A DNA stretch of 64,000 nucleotides, taken from positions 2,604,001 to 2,668,000 of the forward strand of contig NZ_CP118164.1 in NCBI RefSeq assembly GCF_028748185.1. The letters run 5' to 3'. Below are positions 54,071 to 62,902 of this stretch, piece after piece. A model generated the notes under the pieces. The model saw only the letters and a program-made list of their open reading frames with translations. It was not told the DNA's origin and did not search any database. The DNA is from Bremerella sp. P1. Its GTDB lineage: Bacteria; Planctomycetota; Planctomycetia; Pirellulales; Pirellulaceae. Numbering within the stretch: position 1 is the first letter of the stretch; every line of letters starts with the position of its first letter. The position numbers were made by a program, and so were the translations under genes.

Positions 54071-54844
54071 TTAGTCGGCTGCGAGCGGGTCTTCCTTGGG
54101 CTGTGGTGATTCCGCTTGCTGAGGCACGGTGCGCTGCTTCGCGTCTCGCAAAAGCACATGTCCGCCCAAACCAAGATACAGAGACATGAATCCGCAAATC
54201 TGGATCACCAAGCCAATGTCCCTCATGGAATCTTGATAAATGCCCATGAAAACCGCACAGACGAGGAACAGCGACAACATGATGATGACGAACCAGCGGA
54301 TCGACGCCGTCCGCGGGCCAACTAGCATGAACCCGGCCAATGGGATCGGAACGGCCGAGCAGATGAAGAAAAAGAGATACGTCAGAAACCATCCCCAATC
54401 GACATCCATCTGAACAACGACAGCACACACGACGGTCATCAGCGTCATTAAGCCGAAAAGGACCGACAGAGAAAACTGCACCTGCATGCCAACGAAAACC
54501 ACACGGTATATCGCCACCGGAGCGATTCCGAAAAACAAGGTCACTAACAGGATGACAAAGATCCGATCAAAGTCCGCACCTCTTTCATGCAACGAAATGG
54601 TAAGCCCAAAGAAAAACGAGATGACCAGTGCCAACAGGACGGACGGCCACAGGGAAACGTCTCGCATTAGCAAAATGAGGCCGAGCGCCATCTGCCCGAG
54701 CGAAAGCCCCAGAATGCACGTTGTCAGGAAAATGGTTCTGGGACCTAGCCCAAACCCGATTTCCACCGCTGCCAGTACGATGTCTAAGCAAAGCGTAAAG
54801 AGCATCAAGATGAGGATTGACCGGTGATCCCTGGCTATGTTCAT
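54071..54844 (-). CDS. Eight-helix membrane protein, array member 1
   Basis: 257 residues, unknown function. First gene of the four-gene minus-strand row, divergent from aroE. Eight helices, signature MQVQFSLSVLFGLMTLMTV in the middle, polar Gln/Pro-rich tail ending PKEDPLAAD. No catalytic residues visible. Confidence 0.72.
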   Translation of the reverse strand: MNIARDHRSILILMLFTLCLDIVLAAVEIGFGLGPRTIFLTTCILGLSLGQMALGLILLMRDVSLWPSVLLALVISFFFGLTISLHERGADFDRIFVILLVTLFFGIAPVAIYRVVFVGMQVQFSLSVLFGLMTLMTVVCAVVVQMDVDWGWFLTYLFFFICSAVPIPLAGFMLVGPRTASIRWFVIIMLSLFLVCAVFMGIYQDSMRDIGLVIQICGFMSLYLGLGGHVLLRDAKQRTVPQQAESPQPKEDPLAAD

Positions 54845-54974
54845 GTTCCAAGCATCTCATTTTATTCAGTCCGATGCACCTACTTGCCGCAGGATCACGT
54901 TGCAAAACTTCTTGCTGCCCGGCAAAATTGAGCCTGACAATTCCCTCCTCAGGACACACCGACGCGCGCACGTA

Positions 54975-55823
54975 ATGACTCACGAATCACTTCAGGAAAT
55001 CGTCTGCTGCATGGGGCAGCCAGTGGCTGGAAACCCATCTCAGTTCATGATGGAACGGGCTTTTGCTGCCGCTGGTTTGGATTGGCGATACCTTACCTTA
55101 GAAGTCTCACCCGAACACCTTCCGGCTGCCGTTGCCGGTATGAAAGCGATGGGGTTCCGCGGCGGAAACTTCACCATTCCGCACAAGGTCGCTGTGATCC
55201 CTCACTTGAAACGCTTGACCGAAGCGGCCGAACTGATGGGAGCGGTCAATTGTATTTTCGCGGAAGAAGATGGCTTCGTTGGTGAGAACACCGACGGCAA
55301 GGGTTTCGTTTCCGCGCTGAAAGAAGTCACCGAGCCTGAGGGCAAAAAGGTGGTCCTGTTCGGTGCCGGCGGAGCTGCCCGAGCCATTGGGGTTGAACTG
55401 GGTTTGAACAAAGTGGCCAGTATCGACATCGTCAATCGTGATGCAGGTCGCGGTCGTGATTTGGCGAATCTTCTATCGCAGCGGGTCGGGATCGAGTCGA
55501 AGTGGATTCCTTGGAATGGAACACACGATTTGCCTGAAGATGCCGATCTGGTGATCAATGGAACGAGCATTGGTTTGAACGATGCTTCGGCCATGGTGCC
55601 CGTGAACCCAGATACGTTCCGCGAGTCGATGCTGGTGGCGGACGTGATCTTCAATCCACCCCACACGGCGTTTCTGCAAGCTGCGCAGGATGCCGGATGC
55701 CAAACGATTGACGGACTGGGAATGCTGGTCAATCAAGGTGCGATCGGTTTCAAGATTTGGACCGGCATCGAGCCTGACCAAGCTGTCATGCGAGAAGCGT
55801 TGGAAGAGTATCTGGGAATCTAA
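54975..55823 (+). CDS. aroE: Shikimate dehydrogenase AroE
   Basis: 282 residues. NADP-dependent reduction of 3-dehydroshikimate in aromatic amino-acid synthesis. Seen: N-F-T-I-P-H-K71 with the catalytic Lys, AVNC (N92), ENTDG with catalytic D107, nucleotide loop F-G-A-G-G-A-A-R, and GLGMLVNQGAIGF at the end. Odd: the substrate-binding S-x-S of the usual HSxSPxxHN segment is replaced by VAGNPSQFMME at residues 17-27. ATG 54975 gives the family length; the frame is open to 54837. Confidence 0.92.
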   Translation: MTHESLQEIVCCMGQPVAGNPSQFMMERAFAAAGLDWRYLTLEVSPEHLPAAVAGMKAMGFRGGNFTIPHKVAVIPHLKRLTEAAELMGAVNCIFAEEDGFVGENTDGKGFVSALKEVTEPEGKKVVLFGAGGAARAIGVELGLNKVASIDIVNRDAGRGRDLANLLSQRVGIESKWIPWNGTHDLPEDADLVINGTSIGLNDASAMVPVNPDTFRESMLVADVIFNPPHTAFLQAAQDAGCQTIDGLGMLVNQGAIGFKIWTGIEPDQAVMREALEEYLGI

Positions 55824-55829
55824 CCCCAT

Positions 55830-55865
55830 AAAAAAAACGAGGCCCCAGTCTTGCCCGGGGCCTCG
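55830..55865 (-). terminator. Terminator between aroE and the superoxide dismutase gene
   Basis: CGAGGCCCC/GGGGCCTCG stem with a 10-base loop; on the minus strand it is followed by a run of T (AAAAAAA at 55831-55837), so it mainly serves the dismutase gene, but the stem could stop both transcripts. Confidence 0.85.
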
Positions 55866-55916
55866 CTCGAATCATTCCGAACAATCACTGTCGTTCGGTC
55901 ATATTTTCATCTTTAC

Positions 55917-56498
55917 TTACTCGCTAGGCTTGGCAATGCCAATCACGCCAACACCGACGCGAGGACCTGCGTCACCCGATGGTTGGCTCTTCAAGTCGTC
56001 GGCCTTGGCATGCACGACGATCGAACGGCCCAGCACGATGTGCAACTTCAGACCTTCGGCCTTGGTATCGATCTTGGCAACGCCACTTTCGTCAGCCGTG
56101 ATGTTACCCAAGTCGCCAGCATGGCTTTCGGAACCCGGGGCACCATGTTCGTGGCCATCGGGATTGAAGTGACCACCCGCGGCGGTACCGTCGGCCTTGG
56201 TCAGATCGCCGAATTCGTGAATATGGAACCCATGTTCGCCTGGTTCCAAATTGATCACTTTACCGGTCAGGTGAACGTAACCGTCTTCCTGCTTCAGCAT
56301 AATGACGCCCTTCACGTCGCTACCGCTGGTGGAAGCTAAAACAGCGACGGCAGCCGTGGGCAGATCCACCATTTCGTGGGAATGCTCATGCGCGTGTTCT
56401 TTTTCGTGTGCGTCTTCTTTGGCACCTTCGTCTTGGGCCATGACCAGGCCAGGAATTGCCAATAGCAGAATGCTTAGAGTCAGGATGGTCGATTTCAT
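55917..56498 (-). CDS. sodC: Secreted Cu/Zn superoxide dismutase
   Basis: 193 residues. Signal peptide (ILTLSILLLAIPGLVMA), a His/Glu-rich stretch HEKEHAHEHSHE (31-42) that could load metal, then the dismutase fold: H92 and H94 in HGFHIHEFGD, H110 and H118, H126 and D129 in HAGDLGN, H163 in VVHAKADD and R180. Both disulfide cysteines are absent (no Cys in the mature protein; Val183 stands where Cys is usual). Converts superoxide to peroxide outside the cytoplasm. Confidence 0.92.
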   Translation of the reverse strand: MKSTILTLSILLLAIPGLVMAQDEGAKEDAHEKEHAHEHSHEMVDLPTAAVAVLASTSGSDVKGVIMLKQEDGYVHLTGKVINLEPGEHGFHIHEFGDLTKADGTAAGGHFNPDGHEHGAPGSESHAGDLGNITADESGVAKIDTKAEGLKLHIVLGRSIVVHAKADDLKSQPSGDAGPRVGVGVIGIAKPSE

Positions 56499-56697
56499 AT
56501 TGTTGTCTTCTCCTGCGGGGCGATTGGTTTATAGCTTCGGTCGGCGAGAACCGTTCTACCGACGTCATTACTCTTGAGTGAGTCGTTGCGCCCATTGTTA
56601 CGTATTGAGATGCGCCAATCCACCAAGGGTGAAAACTTTGTCGCTGCGTCACAGGCAATCTCAATTGATCATGCACGACACTTGGGCGGATGAAACA

Positions 56698-57288
56698 TCA
56701 CGCAGCTTGCTGGACTTTTTCGGCCACCAGTTGTTTCATGCGGGCGGCAGAATCGCGCGCAAACTGTTTTTGAAGTTTTCGCATGTACGGATGGAGTAGC
56801 CAGACGATCCACCGTTTAGGTCGCGAGAAAGCCAGAATGTCGTACCAGACATCGCCATATTCGTCCATTTCGACGAGAAAGCGTTCCTCGCCGGTTTCCA
56901 TATGGGCCGGAAGTGTCCCATACGCAAACCCAAACCTGGGCGTGTTCAGCCGGTCATCGATCACGTACACAATGCGTGCCGCATTGAGCCAATAGAGACC
57001 GCCTGCCTTACCGATCACGCACACCGATTCTCCTTCCCGGATCGTGGTGGTAATCGGCCTGGCCGAGACCCAGCCCAGTTCGAATTGCTGCCACTTCCCG
57101 AGGGCCTCTTTCGCCCTTTCAAAGGTACCGATCCCGTGACCAAGCTTCACGCGGGTATGGTCAACTTGGAAACCTTGGGGAGGCGTGCTGTTAGTTTTCC
57201 CCTGATGACAATAAGAATACTTCCGCTCGCGCTGCGTACTGAGAAACCGCTCGACGGAGGTAGCATCAGGTGAATGAAAGCGAAACAT
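56698..57288 (-). CDS. DUF1990 family protein
   Basis: 196 residues. The layout ...YSYCHQGKTN, LGHGIGTFERAKEALGKWQQFELGW, VCVIGKAGGLYWLNAARIVYVID, FGFAYGTLPAHMETGEERFLVE matches DUF1990, a small SRPBCC-like family of unknown function often found with NAD-binding epimerase-like proteins; such a gene lies divergently 106 bp away. No signal peptide. Confidence 0.85.
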   Translation of the reverse strand: MFRFHSPDATSVERFLSTQRERKYSYCHQGKTNSTPPQGFQVDHTRVKLGHGIGTFERAKEALGKWQQFELGWVSARPITTTIREGESVCVIGKAGGLYWLNAARIVYVIDDRLNTPRFGFAYGTLPAHMETGEERFLVEMDEYGDVWYDILAFSRPKRWIVWLLHPYMRKLQKQFARDSAARMKQLVAEKVQQAA

Positions 57289-57394
57289 TGCGGTTCTAAC
57301 TAGTCTCTGAGAAAATACTTCCGATCAAATGGTGAGAACCGTAAAATCGAAAACCAAGCAACGTCGATTGGCCCGATTTTTACCCTAGCACGAT

Positions 57395-58324
57395 ATGACC
57401 TCTGACGATTACCCCTTCAACAACCGACAGAAAACGGTGCTCGTAACCGGTGCTACCGGCTATGTGGGGAGCCGCCTTGTCCCCCGAATTTTACCTCACT
57501 ATAAGGTTCGCTGCCTGGTTCGCGACCCAAGCCGACTGGACAAGGCAATTCGGGATCAAGTTGAGGTCGCTCAAGGGGATGTCATGCATTCCCACTCGCT
57601 TCAAGAGTGCTTGCAGGGGGTCGACGTCGCGTTCTATCTCATCCATGGCATGGGTTACGGGGACGACTTTCAGAAGAAGGATCGTATCGCGGCCGAGAAC
57701 TTCGTTGCTGCGGCCAAAGAAGCCGGCGTCTCGCGCATCATTTACCTGGGCGGCTTGGGGGACGATGCGGACCCAGATCTTTCGCCCCACCTGAAGAGCC
57801 GTCACGAGGTGGGTCAGATTTTTCTGTCCAGCGACGTGCTAACCATCGAACTGCGCGCCTCGGTGGTACTCGGACCGGGTAGCCTCTCCTACGAACTCAT
57901 CCGTTCCCTGACGCAGCGACTTCCCATGATGATCTGTCCGAGATGGCTGGCGACGCCAACGCAGCCGATCGCGACTGAGGACGTTCTGGCGTACCTGGAG
58001 GAATCGATCGAGCTGCCCCTGGAGAAAAGTGAAGTCTTCGAGATCGGCAGCCAAGACGTGGTCACCTATGGCGGGTTGATCAAGATGTACGCGAAGGAAC
58101 GAAACCTGACACGGATCCTGGTCAGCGTTCCGCTGCTGACGCCGTACCTTTCAAGCCTTTGGCTGGGACTCGTCACACCGACCAGCGCCGACGTCGGACG
58201 GCACTTAATCGAAGGGCTCAGAAACCCAACTGTCGTGCGTGACGATCGTGCTCGAAAAATCTTTTCGCATCAGCCAATGACCACCCAAGAGGCCATTCAT
58301 CAGGCAGTACAACAAGAAGCATAG
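57395..58324 (+). CDS. NAD(P)-binding atypical SDR/NmrA-like protein
   Basis: 309 residues. Rossmann start V-L-V-T-G-A-T-G-Y-V-G-S-R (15-27), CLVRDPSRL, GDVMHSHSL, AFYLIHGMGYG and YLGGLG blocks fit the extended/atypical SDR group. These often pair with DUF2867 or DUF1990 proteins, as seen here with the divergent neighbour. No catalytic YxxxK in the usual position, so reductase activity is unsure. Confidence 0.88.
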   Translation: MTSDDYPFNNRQKTVLVTGATGYVGSRLVPRILPHYKVRCLVRDPSRLDKAIRDQVEVAQGDVMHSHSLQECLQGVDVAFYLIHGMGYGDDFQKKDRIAAENFVAAAKEAGVSRIIYLGGLGDDADPDLSPHLKSRHEVGQIFLSSDVLTIELRASVVLGPGSLSYELIRSLTQRLPMMICPRWLATPTQPIATEDVLAYLEESIELPLEKSEVFEIGSQDVVTYGGLIKMYAKERNLTRILVSVPLLTPYLSSLWLGLVTPTSADVGRHLIEGLRNPTVVRDDRARKIFSHQPMTTQEAIHQAVQQEA

Positions 58325-58839
58325 CTGGCAAATTTCCTATTTCGGCCAGCAACGCAAGCATCGACTTGTGAGCATTGAAAACCCACTGCTGTCTGAAAAC
58401 GGAACAGTTCGCACCACAAACTCGCCTCGATGTTTCGATTTCGCAACATGCGTGTTGGTCGGGCAACGTCCAGTTCGATCGGACGATGCATTGGGGCAAC
58501 TTTTCCTTCTGGTTAAGCTAGCTGGTAGCAACCTTTCCTAATGCGTTCACTTTGCCAGAAAAGAGGATTAGTTCGTCGGCAATTAGCAACGAAATCTTGA
58601 AAGAATTTCGTTTGATGTAAGACTAGATGAGGTATGCTTTTCCAGCGGAAAACGATCATGGTGGTAAACTTTTATGTTTGCCAGGCAGCACGATTTTTGC
58701 GAGTCTAATAAGACTCACACGCGTGGAAGAGGCGCCCCGTTTAAGGGAGTAGAACCGATCTGGAGCGAGATGGATTTCGTCGGCGGAATAGGCCTCGGTG
58801 GTCGTATTCGATAACCAACTTGGTCAGGAAACTTGAACC
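58325..58839. other. Intergenic region upstream of the YTV protein
   Basis: No gene seen. A 6-bp perfect hairpin GAGTCT-AATA-AGACTC at 58701-58716 lies in the probable leader. AT-rich segments near 58600-58640 could hold the promoter but no single pair of hexamers stands out. Confidence 0.5.
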
Positions 58840-60261
58840 ATGAAACTCGCTCATCTCAAAAAGGTATTCATCGCCCCGGCGCTGTTAAGCGTAGTGGGAA
58901 TGAGTATCGCGCCAACGCCATCGTTCGCCCAATGTGGCGGATGTGGGCCATCGTACAAAGTCGTCACTCAGACCGTCTATGAGGAACAACCCGTAACCGC
59001 CTACCGGACGGAATATGAACGGGTTGAAGTTCCCAAAGAGGTCACCACCTATCGCCCCGTCTGGGAAACCCAGAGTCGCGAGCGAACCGTGACCGTTGCT
59101 AAGCCGGTTACGGAAACTTCCGAGCGTGAAGAACGCTACACCGTCATGAAGCCGGTCTGGAAGGAACGCGTCGAAGATCGTAGCTACAATCAGACGCGCT
59201 ACGTTACCGAGACCGAAATGCGAGAACAGGTAAACACCGTTCTTCGCCCCGTGACCGAAACGCAGTACTACGATCAACAAACGGTCGTGCGTCGTCCGGT
59301 TACCGAAACCGTGATGCAGAACCAAACGGTCACCATGTATCAGCCGCAAACCGTTTGCCGTACCCAGTACGTCGATCAGGGCGGTTATCAGACCACGCAG
59401 GTCTATACGCCTGGTCCGACTCGGAACCGTTTGCGTTGGACCACCGGTCAAACGTATTTCGATCCAGCCACTGGTCAGTACCAATACGACCGTGGTGGTC
59501 TGCACTGGATTCCTGAACAACGCCCTGGCAGCGTGAGCAACGTCACCAACTACGTTCCTAACGTGGTGGCTCAGCAAGTTCCGGTTACCCAGTACGTGCC
59601 TACGCAGGTCACGCAGCAAGTTCCTGTTCAACGTGTTCGTTACGAAGACGAAGTCCAGGTTCGCCGCATCCCTTACAACGTGACTCGCTACGAACAAGTC
59701 CAGCAAGTCCAGCAGATTCCGGTTACCGTTCAGAAGCCTGTCACCGAGCGGGTCGAGAACATGGTTACCGTGAAGTACTGCGATTGGGTTCAGGAAGAAG
59801 TCGTTCGTAAGGTGCCGATCAGCACGACCAAGATGGTCTACGAACAACGCGTTGAACCTTACGAAGTGAAGGTCCAGAAGTGGGTCGCAGAGACGAGCAC
59901 GGTGACTGAAACCAAATTGGTTCCCAAACGGGTTCAGTACACCTATACCCGTCGTATCCCACGTACGGTGACCATGCGTGTTCCTCTAGATTCTTACGGC
60001 AACCCAGTGTACTCGGCTCCACCAGCGACTTCGCGTCGTGTTATCCTGCCACCGACTACGACTGGTCCGACGCTCGCTGCCCCAAGTAGCGTGGTCGAGA
60101 AGCCGCCAACGATCATCCAGAGAAGCATCGTGACACCTTCCGAACCACCACCGGCTCCAAGCAAAGAAGAGGAATCGGCTGATTCGGAAGATAAGGCTAC
60201 CAAGGACGAATCGACCACGTCCCCCAGCGACGATGACCCTACCGGTCAACCGAAGCTGTAA
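58840..60261 (+). CDS. YTV-type repetitive envelope protein
   Basis: 473 residues. Signal peptide then CGGCGP, followed by about 350 residues extremely rich in Tyr, Thr, Val, Gln, Arg and Glu, with repeated segments like RPVTETxxxxQTV, YxxVEVPKEVTTYRPVW, QQVPVTQYVP and YTRRIPRTVTMRVP. This composition fits the YTV domain of planctomycete cell-surface proteins (described in Rhodopirellula). The C-terminal 90 residues are Pro/Ser/Glu/Asp rich and probably unstructured. Likely a structural cell-envelope component. Monocistronic with its own terminator. Confidence 0.82.
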   Translation: MKLAHLKKVFIAPALLSVVGMSIAPTPSFAQCGGCGPSYKVVTQTVYEEQPVTAYRTEYERVEVPKEVTTYRPVWETQSRERTVTVAKPVTETSEREERYTVMKPVWKERVEDRSYNQTRYVTETEMREQVNTVLRPVTETQYYDQQTVVRRPVTETVMQNQTVTMYQPQTVCRTQYVDQGGYQTTQVYTPGPTRNRLRWTTGQTYFDPATGQYQYDRGGLHWIPEQRPGSVSNVTNYVPNVVAQQVPVTQYVPTQVTQQVPVQRVRYEDEVQVRRIPYNVTRYEQVQQVQQIPVTVQKPVTERVENMVTVKYCDWVQEEVVRKVPISTTKMVYEQRVEPYEVKVQKWVAETSTVTETKLVPKRVQYTYTRRIPRTVTMRVPLDSYGNPVYSAPPATSRRVILPPTTTGPTLAAPSSVVEKPPTIIQRSIVTPSEPPPAPSKEEESADSEDKATKDESTTSPSDDDPTGQPKL

Positions 60262-60284
60262 ACGCTACGTTCAAGTTGGTTATC

Positions 60285-60317
60285 AAAAAAGGCCCGTCGC
60301 AAGACTGGGCCTTTTTT
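60285..60317 (+). terminator. Terminator of the YTV gene
   Basis: AAAAAAGGCCC/GGGCCTTTTTT, an 11-bp stem with an 11-base loop and terminal T-run, 24 bp past the stop codon; symmetric, so able to act in both directions. Confidence 0.9.
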
Positions 60318-60498
60318 CATGGGCCAACCGCAAATTCGATCTTTTGAGATCTAATAACGCGAGGTGTGTCTGTTTCAAATTACCTAGCGTACGTAGAATA
60401 AGATTTCTTATCCTGCCTCATCTATCTCGGGGAAATATGAGCAGGGGGCAACTTCTTTCCCTAGGCAACTAATTTGTTGTTCTACTTTACGGTCAGGC

Positions 60499-62889
60499 AT
60501 GAACTTCTTCTTGAACTTATTGGATACGTCCGACTTTCCCCAGCGTTGGCATTGCGGGGAATGGTCCGCAGGGCATGGCTGGCTGCACATTCTCTCGGAT
60601 ATTGGCATCTGGGCAGCTTACTTTGCGATACCTGGACTGCTCGCTTACTTTCTCTCGCAGCGGAAAGACCTCCCCTTTCGACGCGTGTTCCTGCTGTTTG
60701 TCGCGTTCATCATGCTGTGCGGCTTGACCCACCTGATGGACGCCACCATCTTCTGGTGGCCCGCCTATCGGCTGTCTGGCCTGTTAAAACTCTCCACGGC
60801 AATCGTTTCCTGGGCGACTGTCGTGGCGATTGTCTACAACATTCCGGAGGTCTTGCGGCTGCGAAGCCCAGAAGCACTGGAGCGTGAGATCGAAGCTCGC
60901 AAGCAGGCCGAACAAGCCCTTCGCGAGTCGAACGAAGTCCTCGAGCAGCGCGTTCAAGAGCGGGTTGAGCAGCTTGAAAAAGCCAATGCAGAAATCAAAG
61001 AACGCGACGCCCGTTGGCGTAAGTTCGCCAGCTCGAACATCATCGGTGTTGGCCTGGCCGATGCGGACGGAAACTGGTTGGAAGTCAACGGCGAACTGCT
61101 ACGCATGCTTCGCTGTTCGGAAGAAGAGTGGCAAAGCGAAGGCCTCCGCTGGTACGACATGACACCGCCTGAATACTTGCCGCGGGATGTCGAAGGAATC
61201 GAGACCGCCGACAAAGAAGGCGCATGCCCAGCCTACGAAAAGGAGTACATCACCAAGGACGGAACACGCGTACCGATTACGCTGGGCTACACCCCAGTCG
61301 AAGATCGCCCCGGGCAGTACATCTGCTTTGTGCTCGACCAATCGCGACTCAAGGAAACCGAACAAGCCCTCAAGCAGAGTCAGGCTGAGTTCTTCCAACT
61401 TGCCGACGCCATTCCCCAGATGGCCTGGATGACCCGCGCCGATGGCTACGTCGATTGGTTCAATCATCGCTGGTACGAGTACACAGGTCTGACCCAGGAA
61501 GATTGCCTTGGCTTGAATTGGAAGCAATGTATCGATCCGGATGATTTGCCTCAGGTACAAGCGGCTTGGGAAAAGAGCATCGAGACTGGGGAGCGACTCG
61601 ATATTGTGGCCCCTATCCGAGGTGCCGATGGAATCGTGCGTCCCTTCCTGACGCGTGCCCTGCCGTTGAAGAATGACGAAGGGGAAATCGTGCGTTGGTT
61701 TGGAACAAACACCGATATCAGCGAGCAGCAGCAGATCCAGGAAGAGTTACGAACCGTCGCCGCTCAGCTTTCTGACGCCGATCGTAAAAAGGATGAGTTT
61801 CTAGCAACCTTGGCACACGAACTTCGTAATCCACTCGCTCCGATCCGAATGGGCTTAGAGCTGATGAAAATGGCGGGCGATGACCCCGAACTGCTGGACG
61901 AAACTCGCGAGACGATGGAACGCCAAACCAAGCAGTTGATCTCGCTAGTTGATGATCTGTTGGACGTTTCTCGAGTGACGCGTGGCAAGCTGACTCTTCG
62001 CAAAGCAGACGTCAAGATATCTGATGTCATCAAAAGTGCGGTCGAAACTTCTCAGCCACTGATTGAAGACTCGGAACACTCGCTCGAGGTGGTCAACAAC
62101 AACGACATCACAATCCATGCCGACCCGAATCGGTTGGCCCAGGTCGTCTCGAACCTTTTGAACAATGCCGCCAAATATACGCCTGACGGTGGAAAGATTA
62201 AGCTTTCGGTTGATCAGCCAGACCCCAATCACGTTGCCATCCATGTGCAAGACACCGGAATTGGGATACCAGCCGACATGATCGATAGCATCTTTACGAT
62301 GTTTACCCAAGTCGATCGTTCCATGGAACGTCGTTTCGCAGGCCTAGGCATCGGCCTGACCCTCGTTAAATCGCTGGTCGAGATGCACGGAGGAACGGTC
62401 TCGGTAACCAGCCAGGGGCAAGGCAAAGGAAGTGAGTTCACAGTTACCTTGCCGGTGCGAGAGGAAGATCAACCGTCTCAGAACAAGGATCTGCCGACCG
62501 AGGGTTTCTCGCTGAAGCAAGGTAAGCACCGCGTTCTTGTTGTCGACGACAATAAGGCCGCTGCCGAAATGCTCAGCAAAGTAGTCAAGATGCTCGGCAA
62601 CACGGTCGAGATGGCCGAAGATGGACAGCAAGCGATTGAAGTCGCTCAGCAGTTCCAACCCGAAATCATTCTCATGGATCTTGGCATGCCCAAAATGAAC
62701 GGCTATGAAGCCGCTCGGTACATTCGCCAACAAGAATGGGGAAAGGACATCCTGCTGATTGCACTCACCGGCTGGGGGCAACAGGAAGACCGTGACCGTA
62801 CCAAAGAGGCTGGCTTCGATCATCACCTGGTCAAACCGGCCGAACCTGCGGAAATCCAACGGATCATCAACCAAGGTAGGGATAACTGA
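60499..62889 (+). CDS. Hybrid histidine kinase with ethylene-receptor-like sensor
   Basis: 796 residues. Residues 28-125 form three transmembrane helices matching the ETR1 ethylene-binding domain: D34, Y41, I44, P45, I71, C74 and H78 align, at a constant offset of nine, with ETR1 D25, Y32, I35, P36, I62, C65 and H69, including the copper ligands Cys and His. Then a coiled coil (about 130-170), two PAS domains (about 170-285 and 290-415), the HisKA box with phosphorylated H440 (AHELRNPLAP), ATPase N and G boxes (NNAAKY, DTGIGIP, GLGIGLTLV) and a receiver domain with D727 and the Lys of KPAEP. No output domain. Confidence 0.92.
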   Translation: MNFFLNLLDTSDFPQRWHCGEWSAGHGWLHILSDIGIWAAYFAIPGLLAYFLSQRKDLPFRRVFLLFVAFIMLCGLTHLMDATIFWWPAYRLSGLLKLSTAIVSWATVVAIVYNIPEVLRLRSPEALEREIEARKQAEQALRESNEVLEQRVQERVEQLEKANAEIKERDARWRKFASSNIIGVGLADADGNWLEVNGELLRMLRCSEEEWQSEGLRWYDMTPPEYLPRDVEGIETADKEGACPAYEKEYITKDGTRVPITLGYTPVEDRPGQYICFVLDQSRLKETEQALKQSQAEFFQLADAIPQMAWMTRADGYVDWFNHRWYEYTGLTQEDCLGLNWKQCIDPDDLPQVQAAWEKSIETGERLDIVAPIRGADGIVRPFLTRALPLKNDEGEIVRWFGTNTDISEQQQIQEELRTVAAQLSDADRKKDEFLATLAHELRNPLAPIRMGLELMKMAGDDPELLDETRETMERQTKQLISLVDDLLDVSRVTRGKLTLRKADVKISDVIKSAVETSQPLIEDSEHSLEVVNNNDITIHADPNRLAQVVSNLLNNAAKYTPDGGKIKLSVDQPDPNHVAIHVQDTGIGIPADMIDSIFTMFTQVDRSMERRFAGLGIGLTLVKSLVEMHGGTVSVTSQGQGKGSEFTVTLPVREEDQPSQNKDLPTEGFSLKQGKHRVLVVDDNKAAAEMLSKVVKMLGNTVEMAEDGQQAIEVAQQFQPEIILMDLGMPKMNGYEAARYIRQQEWGKDILLIALTGWGQQEDRDRTKEAGFDHHLVKPAEPAEIQRIINQGRDN

Positions 62890-62902
62890 CCGAGGCTGAG
62901 GT

